From NCBI RefSeq assembly GCF_001305675.1, contig NZ_CP011853.1, positions 1,054,001 through 1,118,000 of the forward strand: a DNA stretch of 64,000 nt, read 5' to 3'. This document shows, in pieces, positions 51,856-60,208 of this stretch. The notes under the pieces were generated by a model, which was not told where the DNA came from, did no database searches, and worked only from the letters and a program-made list of their open reading frames with translations. This DNA is from Gordonia phthalatica. Its GTDB lineage: Bacteria > Actinomycetota > Actinomycetes > Mycobacteriales > Mycobacteriaceae. Numbering within the stretch: position 1 is the first letter of the stretch; every line of letters starts with the position of its first letter. A program made the position numbers and the translations under genes.

Positions 51856-52483
51856 GCGCGATGTCGAGCACCAGTCGCGTGGGAGAGGTCAACGTACTGA
51901 CACGGACCGCGGGCTTGTCGGCGTCGACCCCGATGAACAGTCGTTGCTGCCCTTCGAAGACGCCGAACCAGTTCACCTGCGTCACCTGCCCGGCGCCCGG
52001 GACCGGCTTCGGTCCCGTGAACTCGGGGATGCCGGTGTCACCGGGATACCGGACGCCGTTGATGACCAGCTGGATCACGCTGCGGCCGGGCACCGACACC
52101 GGATCGCCGCTGCCGTCCTGTCGGGGGTCGTCGGTGAAGCGGAGGTCGTAGCCGGGCGTGCCCGTCCCGCCGAACTCGACGACCACGCGGTCGTAGCCGG
52201 AGTGGGCGCCGACTCGGATGTCGGTCACGGTCAGCGCGGCACCGACGGCCGGCGCGCTGAGCGGTAGTCGTGCGGTGGGGACGGCCTCGGCGGTCGGTGT
52301 CGGCGACGTGTTCTGCGTGGTCGGTGTCGGCGAGCCCTGCTCGTCGGTGACCGTGACGGTGGTGACGGGCGTGGTGCGTGTCGGCGGCGACGAGGGCTCG
52401 GCGTCGCCGCAGGCGGTGAGTGCCAGCGTCGCGACCGCAGCGCAGCCGGCAAGGGCGAGACGGTGTCGGACGTCGGTGTTCAT
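51851..52483 (-). CDS. Putative lipoprotein with AMIN-like domain
   Basis: A 210-residue exported lipoprotein. The signal peptide ends in the lipobox ATLALTACG (Cys25). A Thr/Pro-rich linker (about 30-70) precedes a beta-rich domain with VTDIRVGAHSGYDRVVVEFG, VQLVINGVRYPG-like strands and RVSTLTSPTRLVLDIAH at the end, a pattern of AMIN-like (secretin/amidase N-terminal-like) domains common in Gordonia and Rhodococcus lipoproteins. These domains bind polysaccharide or peptidoglycan in other families. The specific role is unknown. It ends against cinA, stops 13 bases apart. Confidence 0.83.
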   Translation of the reverse strand: MNTDVRHRLALAGCAAVATLALTACGDAEPSSPPTRTTPVTTVTVTDEQGSPTPTTQNTSPTPTAEAVPTARLPLSAPAVGAALTVTDIRVGAHSGYDRVVVEFGGTGTPGYDLRFTDDPRQDGSGDPVSVPGRSVIQLVINGVRYPGDTGIPEFTGPKPVPGAGQVTQVNWFGVFEGQQRLFIGVDADKPAVRVSTLTSPTRLVLDIAH

Positions 52484-52592
52484 GGCTTAGTAGTACGCGA
52501 CGTTCGCCCGATTCGGCCAGGGTGCCCGCTGTATTGTGACTGTTCTGTGGCTCCGTCGGTGAGGCGCCGCGGATGAGGGAGGGACGATCCGA

Positions 52593-52669
52593 TGGTGCCC
52601 CCAGTCGGATTCGAACCGACACTTTGCGAATTTTAAGTTCGCTGCCTCTGCCATTTGGGCTATGGGGGC
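52593..52669 (-). tRNA. tRNA-Leu (anticodon UAA), CCA encoded
   Basis: On the minus strand the 77 bases fold as a cloverleaf: acceptor GCCCCCA/TGGGGGC, D arm with GGCAGA, anticodon stem GCGAA/TTCGC around loop CTTAAAA (anticodon TAA), T arm GTCGG-TTCGAAT-CCGAC, discriminator A and encoded CCA. The variable loop is only 5 bases (AAAGT), a class I shape, whereas tRNA-Leu is normally class II with a long variable arm. Reads UUA, a rare codon in this GC-rich genome. Confidence 0.93.
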
Positions 52670-52698
52670 GCGTGACAAGCATGCCAGGTGCGGCGGCG

Positions 52699-53298
52699 TC
52701 AACGATCTCGCGGTGTCACCAAGGGGAGGAAGACGTCGTCGACGATCGCTTCGAGCGTCTCGTCGGGCACGGCATGGAGGGACATCATCACCTCGTGGCG
52801 ATACAGGTTGTACGGGACCGCGCGCACGAGGGGAGTGAGGCGCTCGGGGTCGGCCTCGCCGCGCTCGACGGCGCGTTCCAGGATGTCCTCGATCGCCAGG
52901 CGGTGCCTCCCGAGAAGGAATTCGCGGACGTCACGCGGGCTGAGGCCGGTCTCCTCGTAGTACCCGCCGAGGCTGGCGCTCATCAGGACCAGGAAGTCCG
53001 AGCGCTGTGCGTTGGACCGACGCAGCGCGGTCAGCAGGTCGTCGCGGAGGTTTCCGGTGTCCGGGGCGGTGGTGTCCTGTCCGGCACCGTGGTGTTCGAC
53101 CGCCGCCTTCAGAAGGTCGGCGCGCGTCGGCCAGCGTCGGTACAGCACGGGTCGGCTGGTCTCGGCGCGGTCGGCGACGGCCTCGAACGTGAAGCCCGAG
53201 TATCCGCGCTGTGACAGTTGTTCCCACGCTGCGTCGAGGATGGCGGCCTCGAGTTCCGCGCCGCGTCGCCTGGTCGCCCGTTCACCTTTAGAGTCCAC
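52699..53298 (-). CDS. TetR family regulator (efflux-associated)
   Basis: A 199-residue repressor-type protein with HTH in AELEAAILDAAWEQLSQRGY, SGFTFEAVADRAETSRPVLY and RRWPTRADLLKAA; this 'RPVLYRRWPTR' variant is typical of TetR proteins with a TetR_C_11/16-like ligand domain. C-terminal helices follow (VPYNLYRHEVMMSLHAVPDE). It is divergent from the DHA2 efflux gene (71 bp), with a palindrome near 53340, so it most likely represses that pump and itself. Confidence 0.9.
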   Translation of the reverse strand: MDSKGERATRRRGAELEAAILDAAWEQLSQRGYSGFTFEAVADRAETSRPVLYRRWPTRADLLKAAVEHHGAGQDTTAPDTGNLRDDLLTALRRSNAQRSDFLVLMSASLGGYYEETGLSPRDVREFLLGRHRLAIEDILERAVERGEADPERLTPLVRAVPYNLYRHEVMMSLHAVPDETLEAIVDDVFLPLVTPRDR

Positions 53299-53339
53299 TT
53301 GCGTATCTTATCGCACGGCTCTATCTTGGACTTCGTAAT

Positions 53340-53359
53340 TAGATACATCAACGCATCTA
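53340..53359. promoter_or_regulatory. Candidate TetR operator upstream of the DHA2 efflux gene
   Basis: TAGATaCATCAACGcATCTA: inverted half-sites AGATRC and GYATCT with a 6-bp spacer, 10 bp upstream of the MFS start. A partial second site (GCGTATCTTATCGC) lies near 53302. Imperfect symmetry, hence moderate confidence. Confidence 0.45.
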
Positions 53360-53369
53360 AGGGGTTGTG

Positions 53370-54821
53370 ATGGCGAAGGACCCGAGCGTGGCGATCCCAC
53401 CCGAGGCGAAGCGGGTGGCGGTTGCGGTCATCGTCGGCTTGATCGCCCCGATCCTCGACACGACGATCGTCACGATCGCGTTCGACAGGCTGACGACCGC
53501 GCTCGATGCGACCGTCGACCAAGTGCAGTGGGTGGCGACGGGATACCTGCTCGCCCTGGCGGTCGGCGTCCCGCTGGCGGGGTGGGCGGCCACCCGGTTC
53601 GGCTCGCGGCGCGCGTGGCGGACGGGACTGTCACTGTTCCTGATCGGATCGGTGCTGTGCGCCCTCTCGTGGAACGTGGGAGCGCTCATCGCATTCCGCG
53701 TCGTCCAGGGCTTCGGCGCTGGACTGCTGTTCCCACTGATGACGTCGGTCCTCGTGCAGGCCAGCGGCGGTCGTGCGCTGGGGCAACTGGTCGCGATGGT
53801 GAGCCTGCCGACGGCGCTCGGCCCGATCCTGGGGCCGGTGATCGGCGGCGTGATCCTGCACTGGCTGGACTGGCAGTGGATGTTCGTCGTCAACGTGCCG
53901 GTGTGCATCATCGCGCTGGTGCTGGCCGGTCGGGTCCCGGACGACCGCGCCGAAGTCGGCGGCGCTCGGACCCGACTGGACCTCGTCGGACTCGCGCTCC
54001 TGGCGCCGGGACTGGTCGGCATCCTGCTCGGTCTGTCGAACTCGCACAACGGGATCGTCCGCACCGACGTGCTGGTGCCGCTGCTCGCGGGCCTGGCGTT
54101 GCTCGCGGTGTTCAGCGTGCGGTCGATCGGTCGGCCGCGGACCACGCTCGTCGATGTCCGCGTCCTCGCGCAGCGACCGGTCGCGGCGTCGTCGGTCACG
54201 CTGTTCTTCTACAGCATCGCCTCGTTCGGAGCGATGCTCGTGCTGCCGCTGTACCTCCAGCAGGAACGCGGGGAGACCGTTCTCGCGGCGGCGCTCGTCC
54301 TGATCCCGCAGGGTGTCGGCGCGTTGCTCTCTCGGTCGATCGCGGGAGTGCTCACCGACCGCTTCGGCGCTCGGTGGGTGGGCGTCGTGGGCTTCGGCAT
54401 CGTGGCCGTCGCGACCGTGCCCTTCGCGGTCTCCGACCCACAGACGAACCTGGTCTGGCTGATGGTGGTGCTGTTCGTCCGCGGGCTCGGACTCGGCACC
54501 CTGATCAGCCCGCTGATGGCGTCGGGGTTCTACGGAACCTCGGCCGACGACCGCAACGACATCAGCGTCGTCACCAGGACGTTCCAGCAGGTCGGCGGCT
54601 CGTTCGGCACGGCCGTCATCGCCGTCGTCCTGACGGCTGCGACGACGGTCACCATCGGCTTCCGCGATGCCTTCTGGTGGTCGACGGGACTCGCCTTCGC
54701 AGGCGCCGCGGTTGCGCTGCTCCTGCCGACGCGGCCGTCGGCCCCCGTCGTTCGGCTGAACGACGCGACCGTAACCGGGAGCATTCCGCCTGACGAATCA
54801 CCAGTGTCACAGCAGCACTGA
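53370..54821 (+). CDS. DHA2-family MFS multidrug efflux transporter
   Basis: A 483-residue, 14-helix drug:H+ antiporter. Motif D1/A region LDTTIVTIAFDRLTTAL and WVATGYLLALAVGVPLAGWA are typical of EmrB/QacA proteins, as are GWAATRFGSRRAWRTG (motif A) and RVVQGFGAGLLFPLMTSVLV with PTALGPILGPVIGGVI (motif C). ATG 53370 is preferred over GTG 53367, 5 bases after AAGGGG. Controlled by the divergent TetR gene. It is followed 9 bases later by a lipoprotein gene, an unusual partner for an efflux pump. Confidence 0.93.
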   Translation: MAKDPSVAIPPEAKRVAVAVIVGLIAPILDTTIVTIAFDRLTTALDATVDQVQWVATGYLLALAVGVPLAGWAATRFGSRRAWRTGLSLFLIGSVLCALSWNVGALIAFRVVQGFGAGLLFPLMTSVLVQASGGRALGQLVAMVSLPTALGPILGPVIGGVILHWLDWQWMFVVNVPVCIIALVLAGRVPDDRAEVGGARTRLDLVGLALLAPGLVGILLGLSNSHNGIVRTDVLVPLLAGLALLAVFSVRSIGRPRTTLVDVRVLAQRPVAASSVTLFFYSIASFGAMLVLPLYLQQERGETVLAAALVLIPQGVGALLSRSIAGVLTDRFGARWVGVVGFGIVAVATVPFAVSDPQTNLVWLMVVLFVRGLGLGTLISPLMASGFYGTSADDRNDISVVTRTFQQVGGSFGTAVIAVVLTAATTVTIGFRDAFWWSTGLAFAGAAVALLLPTRPSAPVVRLNDATVTGSIPPDESPVSQQH

Positions 54822-54830
54822 GGAGGAGCA

Positions 54831-55394
54831 ATGCGCAGTCGGATCGCCATCGGAACTCTCGTCACGGCCGGAGCCCTGGTCGGGCTCGTGACCGGATGCT
54901 CGCCGAACGACGCCGGTCCGGCGACGTCGAGCGCCGTCGAATCCGTGGTTCACCCACCGGCGACGGCCACGCCCAGCACCGTGACGCAGCCCGCCCCGAC
55001 CGAGCAGACGACCGCCGCGACTCCGGCCCCGCAGGCGGAGACCACCGACCAGCAAGTGCCGACGGTGGAGCCGACGACGCCCGCCGCGACGACACCCGCT
55101 GCGGTCCCGTGCGACTCCGCGTCGGCCGGTGCCTTCGCGACCATCGCCGCCGAGTCGTCGGTCGGCTCCCGGCTGGTGAAGCCCGTCGTCTTCGACCGAC
55201 TGCAGTGTGCGGGCACGTCGGCGGTCGGCCACACCGCACCGGACGGAGTGCACCAGCCGACCGGTGTGCTGTTCCGGTATTCGCCGGGATCTGCCGGTGG
55301 CCAGTGGATCGCCGTCGAGGTCGGTAGCGCCATAGACTGCGGACGGTTCGGCGCCGCACCCGAGGACGCGGCGAAGCTCGAGGGCTGCCTCTGA
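54831..55394 (+). CDS. Putative lipoprotein, unknown
   Basis: A 187-residue exported lipoprotein: signal peptide with lipobox GLVTGCS (Cys23), then a 65-residue Thr/Pro/Ala-rich spacer, then a small globular domain with three cysteines (PCDSASAGAFATIAAESS, LQCAGTSAVGHT and the end ...CGRFG/...GCL). The spacing suggests disulfides outside the membrane. An AGGAGG site lies 5 bases before ATG 54831, 9 bases after the MFS stop, so the two are co-transcribed. I do not recognise a characterised family. Confidence 0.78.
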   Translation: MRSRIAIGTLVTAGALVGLVTGCSPNDAGPATSSAVESVVHPPATATPSTVTQPAPTEQTTAATPAPQAETTDQQVPTVEPTTPAATTPAAVPCDSASAGAFATIAAESSVGSRLVKPVVFDRLQCAGTSAVGHTAPDGVHQPTGVLFRYSPGSAGGQWIAVEVGSAIDCGRFGAAPEDAAKLEGCL

Positions 55395-55468
55395 TCGCAG
55401 ACTTCGGGAACAGTCCCGACAGCGGAGACGTTGCACCTCTCAGCACAACTATCACTGGAGGCTTTCCC

Positions 55469-56179
55469 ATGCAGGTCGAGATCTGGACCGACGTCAACTG
55501 CCCGTTCTGTTACCTGGGCAAGAAGCGGTTCACCGATGCCCTGGAGCAGTTCGACCACGCCGACCAGGTGGACGTCGTCCACCGTTCCTTCGAGCTCGAC
55601 CCCACCGTTCCCGCGGGTACCTCGGGCAATGTGATCGACCACCTCGCGCGCAAGTACGGCCGCAGCCCGGAGGAGGCCGAAGCCGGTGAACGTCAGCTCG
55701 GCGCAGCAGCCAACGAGGCAGGCCTGGAGTACGTGGTGACCGGCCGCGACGTCGGCAACTCCTTCGACATGCACCGCCTCCTGCACTGGGCCCTCGAACT
55801 CGGCAAGCAGGAGCAGTTGCTCGACGCGCTGTACCTGGCCAACTTCGCCGACGCGACGCCGCTGTTCGGCAGCACCGACCGACTGGTGGAGGTGGCGGTC
55901 GGCGCGGGCTTCGACGAGGCCGAGGTCCGCGAGGTCCTCGACGACCCGATCCGCTACGCCGAGGCCGTCCGCCAGGACGAGCGTCAGGCGCAGGAGTTCG
56001 GCGTCAACGGCGTCCCGTTCTACGTCTTCGACCGCAAGTACGCGGTGTCCGGAGCGCAGCCGACCGAGCTGTTCGCGCAGGTCCTGGACAAGGCGTGGGG
56101 CGAGGCTCAGCCGCAGCCGATCGTCGTCGCCGACGGTGAGGCGTGCGGACCCGATGGATGCGCCGTCCCGCAGCAGTGA
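55469..56179 (+). CDS. DsbA family oxidoreductase (FrnE-like)
   Basis: A 236-residue thioredoxin-fold protein with no signal peptide, so cytosolic. The active site is NCPFCYLGKKRF (Cys11, Cys14), and the cis-Pro is in NGVPFYVFDRKYAVSGAQ. The helical insertion between (VGNSFDMHRLLHWALELGKQ) matches FrnE/DsbA-like 2-hydroxychromene isomerase relatives. The C-terminus has an extra CGPDGC (Cys-x4-Cys) tail, as in some FrnE proteins that bind metal or undergo redox switching. It is followed by a strong terminator. Probably a disulfide oxidoreductase for stress; the substrate is unknown. Confidence 0.92.
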   Translation: MQVEIWTDVNCPFCYLGKKRFTDALEQFDHADQVDVVHRSFELDPTVPAGTSGNVIDHLARKYGRSPEEAEAGERQLGAAANEAGLEYVVTGRDVGNSFDMHRLLHWALELGKQEQLLDALYLANFADATPLFGSTDRLVEVAVGAGFDEAEVREVLDDPIRYAEAVRQDERQAQEFGVNGVPFYVFDRKYAVSGAQPTELFAQVLDKAWGEAQPQPIVVADGEACGPDGCAVPQQ

Positions 56180-56206
56180 CCTCGCGGCTGTGACCGCATG
56201 AGAAAG

Positions 56207-56250
56207 TGATGGATCTGAGCCCTCCGGGGGCTCAGATCCATCAGTTTTTT
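56207..56250 (+). terminator. Rho-independent terminator
   Basis: Perfect 16-bp arms (56207-56222 and 56228-56243) with a 5-base loop, followed by GTTTTTT. It ends the DsbA-like gene and, as a hairpin, also separates it from the converging ABC permease gene. Confidence 0.95.
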
Positions 56251-56257
56251 GAAGGAT

Positions 56258-57910
56258 TCAGTTCCGCAGGGTCGACCGCGCCAGCAGAACGGCCGGGACG
56301 GCGCCGATCAGCAGCAGCGCCAGGCCGTAGGGGCTCGCGGTGGTGAAGTCCAGGACCTCGCCCTCGGTGGTCGCCCACAGTGCGGTGGCGAGCGTGTGCT
56401 CGCCGGTCGGCCGCATCAGCAGGGTGGTGGTCAGTTCCTTGCCCGCATCGAGCCCGACGAGGAGTGCGCCGGTGCCGATCGCAGGCAGCGACAGCGGCAG
56501 CGTGATCCGGGAGAAGGTCTGCACCGGGCCTTTGCCGAGCGCCCGCGACATCTCGTCGAGCTGCACCGACGCCTGCGCGATCCCGACCTGCTGCGAACCC
56601 ACCGCGAGCGGCAGGAACATCACCACGTAGCCGATCACCAGCAGCGACGGCGTCTGGTACAGCGGGTACAGCCAGTGCACCGAGATGTACACCAGCGACA
56701 GCGCCATGATGACGCCCGGCAGCGCGTGCGCGACCCAGGTGGACCGTTCGACGAGCGACGACACGGTGCCGGGATGCCGGACCGCGAGGAGGGCGACCGG
56801 CAGTGCGCACACGGTCGCGATGACGGCGGCCGCCGCCGACCACTGAGCGGTGTTGGCGAGCGACTGCCACAGCTCGGGCCAGTCGATGTCATCGCCGCCG
56901 CCGGTGAGGTGATCGAGGATGCCGGACGCGGTGATCCACAGCGGGACGGCGAGCGCGGCGACGACGATCGCGGCGCAGAGTGCCAGCCACAGAGGCGTGG
57001 AGGCGCCGAGCCGCCACTTCATCGGCGGCCGCGGTGTACCGACGCCGGTGCGGACCGGCGTGCGACGGCCGCGGAGCAGGCGGTCGACGCCCAACAGCAG
57101 CAGAGCGCCGAGCGCGAGGACGACGGCGAGGGCGCGCGCCGACTCCGGCATGCCCAAGACGGTGGTGCGCTGCACGATCGCGGTCGTCAGGGTCTCGTAG
57201 TTCAGCATCTGCACGGCGCCGAACTCGGCCAGCAGGTGCAGGCTGATGATGAGCAGACCGGTCGCGATCGCGGGCCGCAGCTGGGGGAGGGTGACGCGGG
57301 CGAACGCGCGCAGCGGACCGTGGCCGAGCGCTCGGGCGGCCTCCTCCTGCGCCGGGTCCAGGCGGCGCAGCGCGGTCAGGGTCGGCAGGAAGATGTACGG
57401 GAACAGCGTCAAGGTCAGGATCGCGGTGGAACCGCCCAACCCGAAGATCAGATCCGATTCGGGGAAGTAGCGATAGCTGAACGCCACCCACGCGTACGAC
57501 CCGACGAAGGTCGGGACGCCCAGCGGGAGCGTAAGCAGCACGGTCCACAGGCGTGGCAGCGGAAGGGTGGTCCGGGCGATCAGCACGGCCGCGCCGAGAC
57601 CCAGGATCACCGAACCGATGCCGACGGCGACGACCAGCTTCACCGTGTTGACGATCAGCGGCATCGTGCTCGGAACGGCCAGCTCGTCGCGCAGCAGCGA
57701 GAAGCTGAAACCGGCGCGCAGCAGCAGGTAGGCCGCGGGAGCCAGTGAGGCGAGCGCGATGAGAACGCCGGGGATGACGAGCGTCAACGGCAGTCGTCGC
57801 TGCGGCTTGGCGCGACGCGACGGGGCGGGCAGGGCCGCGTCGAGCGCCGACGGCTCCGGCTCGAGCGCCGCGAGGACGCTCGAGCCGGAGTCGGTGGTGG
57901 TGTCGGTCAT
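56258..57910 (-). CDS. Ferric-iron ABC transporter permease (FbpB-like, two fused halves)
   Basis: A 550-residue permease with two BPD_transp_1 modules, each with about six helices. The EAA-type cytoplasmic loops are visible: EEAARALGHGPLRAFARVTL in the first half and EMSRALGKGPVQTFSRITLP in the second. A 40-residue cytoplasmic N-terminus precedes the first helix. Fused two-module permeases are typical of the FbpABC/SfuABC group for ferric iron. It is the last gene of the three (ATPase, binding protein, permease), 4 bases after the binding-protein gene. Confidence 0.92.
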   Translation of the reverse strand: MTDTTTDSGSSVLAALEPEPSALDAALPAPSRRAKPQRRLPLTLVIPGVLIALASLAPAAYLLLRAGFSFSLLRDELAVPSTMPLIVNTVKLVVAVGIGSVILGLGAAVLIARTTLPLPRLWTVLLTLPLGVPTFVGSYAWVAFSYRYFPESDLIFGLGGSTAILTLTLFPYIFLPTLTALRRLDPAQEEAARALGHGPLRAFARVTLPQLRPAIATGLLIISLHLLAEFGAVQMLNYETLTTAIVQRTTVLGMPESARALAVVLALGALLLLGVDRLLRGRRTPVRTGVGTPRPPMKWRLGASTPLWLALCAAIVVAALAVPLWITASGILDHLTGGGDDIDWPELWQSLANTAQWSAAAAVIATVCALPVALLAVRHPGTVSSLVERSTWVAHALPGVIMALSLVYISVHWLYPLYQTPSLLVIGYVVMFLPLAVGSQQVGIAQASVQLDEMSRALGKGPVQTFSRITLPLSLPAIGTGALLVGLDAGKELTTTLLMRPTGEHTLATALWATTEGEVLDFTTASPYGLALLLIGAVPAVLLARSTLRN

Positions 57911-57914
57911 CGAT

Positions 57915-58961
57915 CTAGACGATGCCCGCCTGCTTCAGCAGATCGTTGGCGGCGTCGACGTTGTCGAGCGATGCCTGATCGAACTTCGGGAAGGTCAGCG
58001 AGTCGAGAGCCGGGAGACCGTACGCGCTGGTGACGCCGGCGACCATCGGGATCTGCGGGGTCTCCGAGGCGACGACCTTCTGACCGCCGTCAGCGGCAGC
58101 CATCCACTTGACGAACTCGGCGGCCTTCTCCTGGTTCTTGCTGGACTTCAGCGTGGCCACACCGGACGCCAGCATCAGAGCGCCGGCGTCGTCGTTGTTC
58201 AGGTAGTGCACGCGCGAGGTCAGCTTGTCCTCGCCGCCCTTCTCCTTGGCCAGGATGTACCAGTAGTAGTGGTTCGACAGGCCGAACTCGTGCTGGCCGG
58301 CCTCGACGCTGTCACGGACCTTGCCGTTCTTCTGCTCGTTGACACCGTTGGCCTTGATGCCCTTGAGCCACTCGAGGGTCTTGTCCTTGCCGATCGTGTT
58401 GATCAGGTAGGCGGTGGTGGATTTGAACGCACCCGACGGCGCGTAGGCGAAGCGGCCCTTCCACTCGGGCTTGGTGAGGTCCAGGATCGACGACGGCAGC
58501 TTGTCCTCGGCGATCTTCGTCGGGTTGAAGAACATCACACGGGCACGCGCCGCGACGGGCAGCCAGTTGCCGGTCGACGGCACGAAGCGCTGGTCGGGGA
58601 GGGCGAGAACATCCTTGGCGACCGGCGACAGCAGACCCTGCTTGTCGAGCGAGGCCATGGGACCGGGCTCCTCGGTGAGGATCAGGTCGGCCTTGGAGCG
58701 GTCGCCCTCTTCGACGATCTGCCCGACCATCTCCGAGTCCTTGCCTGCGCGGACCTCGACCTTGGTGCCGGTGGCCGATTCGAAGCTGGACGCGAGGGCC
58801 TTCGCGAAGTCCTCGTGCTGGCCGGAGTACAGCGTCAGGGTGTCACCGGACGACGCGTCATCGGACGAACCGCAGCCTGCGGCCAGGCTGACCACGGCGA
58901 CGGCCGCGGTCGCGGCGGTGAGAAGTCGAACGGTGCGACTCCGCTTCCACTGGAACGACAT
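57915..58961 (-). CDS. Ferric-iron ABC transporter substrate-binding lipoprotein (FbpA-like)
   Basis: A 348-residue lipoprotein with lipobox SLAAGC (Cys30). The mature part opens TLTLYSGQHEDFAKALASSF, the family start, and contains PGPMASLDKQGLL, RARVMFFNPTKI and NHYYWYILAKEK; the adjacent tyrosines in the last segment are the iron-binding Tyr pair of FbpA-type proteins. Ferric iron (possibly with a carboxylate or carbonate) is therefore the likely ligand. ATG 58961 (MSFQWKRS) gives a normal signal peptide; the longer frame adds residues before it. An IdeR-like box lies 72 bp upstream. Confidence 0.92.
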   Translation of the reverse strand: MSFQWKRSRTVRLLTAATAAVAVVSLAAGCGSSDDASSGDTLTLYSGQHEDFAKALASSFESATGTKVEVRAGKDSEMVGQIVEEGDRSKADLILTEEPGPMASLDKQGLLSPVAKDVLALPDQRFVPSTGNWLPVAARARVMFFNPTKIAEDKLPSSILDLTKPEWKGRFAYAPSGAFKSTTAYLINTIGKDKTLEWLKGIKANGVNEQKNGKVRDSVEAGQHEFGLSNHYYWYILAKEKGGEDKLTSRVHYLNNDDAGALMLASGVATLKSSKNQEKAAEFVKWMAAADGGQKVVASETPQIPMVAGVTSAYGLPALDSLTFPKFDQASLDNVDAANDLLKQAGIV

Positions 58962-59033
58962 GTGTTCTCGATTCTGTGGGGAGAGGGGACAGCCGCGGTT
59001 CCGTGTGGCTGTCCTCACATCATCGCGACGATG

Positions 59034-59052
59034 TAAGGATAGCGTTGCCTCG
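59034..59052. promoter_or_regulatory. IdeR/DtxR-like iron box upstream of the binding-protein gene
   Basis: TAAGGATAGCGTTGCCTCG matches 11 of 19 positions of the IdeR consensus, including AAGG-TAG-T-CCT core positions. It lies between the ATPase and the binding-protein genes on the minus strand, 72 bp before the latter. Weaker than the boxes at 37239-37272. Confidence 0.45.
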
Positions 59053-59096
59053 CCACAGGGGCGACGAAGGGTGCATTTCCGTTGAAATCACAGGCG

Positions 59097-60146
59097 TCAC
59101 GCCAGGGCGACGGCCCGCACGCAGACCGACGCGTCGACCTCGGGGAGGTCGCGGCCGGCGATCCGCAGGCGCAACGGCGTGCCATCGTCCAGGCGTAGTT
59201 GAACCAGCCCGTCGTGCCCGAAGAAGCGGGTGACGGCCACGGTGGCGTGGGTGCCGGAATCGGAGAGTTCGATCTGTTCCGGCCGGAGGACCAGGGTGGA
59301 CCCGTGGACCGACTCGGACGGGACGCGCAGGGTGCCGAGCGGGCAGTCGACGGTGCTCGTCCCGTCGACGTCGGAGATCACGGTGCACGGGACCTCGACC
59401 GATTCGCCGAGGAAGGCTGCGGCCGCCGGATCGGCCGGGTGGGCGTACACCTCCTGCGGGGTCCCGGCCTGGACCACGCGGCCGTCGCGCATCAGGGCGA
59501 CGTGGTCGGCCAGCGACAGGGCCTCGTTCTGGTCATGCGTCACCAGGACCGCGGTGGTGGCGATGCCGCGCAACAGGTCGCGGACCTCCTCGCGCAGGTC
59601 CACGCGCAGTGCGGCGTCGAGGGCGGAGAAGGGCTCGTCGAGCAGGATCACTGCGGGCGCGGGCGCGAGGGCGCGAGCCAGGGCGATGCGCTGCTGCTGG
59701 CCGCCGGACAGCTGAGCCGGGCGACGGTCGCCGTAGCCGGGCAGGCCCACCAACTCCAACATCTCGTCGACGCGCTCGGCGCGAGCACGGCGCTCGGCCG
59801 GGCGCATCGCAGTCAACGGTGTGCTCGGCAGACCGTAGGCGATGTTCGCAGCGACGCTCAGGTGCGGGAACAGGGCTCCCTCCTGCGCGACGATCCCGAC
59901 GCTGCGCTTCTCCGGCTTCACGAAGACGCCGGGGCCGGCCACCGTGCGGCCGTCGAGGATCACCCGACCGGAGTCGGGGCGGTCGAAGCCCGCCAGGATC
60001 CGCAGGAGGGTGGTCTTGCCGCAACCGGACGCGCCGAGAATCGCGGTGAGGCCGCCGTCGACGACGTCGAGGTCGACGCCGCGCAGGGCGTGCACCGGCT
60101 CCGGACGGGACGGGAACGTCCGGGTGACGCCGTGGATCTGGAACAT
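59097..60146 (-). CDS. Ferric-iron ABC transporter ATP-binding protein (FbpC-like)
   Basis: A 349-residue ATPase. Walker A GASGCGKTTLLRIL (about 37-50), Q-loop VAQEGALFPHLSV, signature QLSGGQQQRIALARAL, Walker B AVILLDEPFSALDA and switch TAVLVTHDQNEALSLAD. The C-terminal 110 residues form a TOBE domain (LVLRPEQIELSDSG, RFFGHDGLVQLRLDDGTPLR), the layout of FbpC/PotA-type ATPases. It precedes the binding protein and permease genes on the same strand, completing a ferric-iron importer. A 135-bp gap with an IdeR-like box separates it from the binding-protein gene. Confidence 0.93.
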   Translation of the reverse strand: MFQIHGVTRTFPSRPEPVHALRGVDLDVVDGGLTAILGASGCGKTTLLRILAGFDRPDSGRVILDGRTVAGPGVFVKPEKRSVGIVAQEGALFPHLSVAANIAYGLPSTPLTAMRPAERRARAERVDEMLELVGLPGYGDRRPAQLSGGQQQRIALARALAPAPAVILLDEPFSALDAALRVDLREEVRDLLRGIATTAVLVTHDQNEALSLADHVALMRDGRVVQAGTPQEVYAHPADPAAAAFLGESVEVPCTVISDVDGTSTVDCPLGTLRVPSESVHGSTLVLRPEQIELSDSGTHATVAVTRFFGHDGLVQLRLDDGTPLRLRIAGRDLPEVDASVCVRAVALA

Positions 60147-60208
60147 GAGGTCAGGCTACTCACGCGTGGAATGTCGGGGACGGGCGATGTCCCGATCGCC
60201 GGGCCGCA

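Noticed and set aside
52593..52669. tRNA as an integration site for a genomic island
   Set aside because: No integrase and no repeated tRNA 3' end were seen in the flanking genes, which are ordinary.
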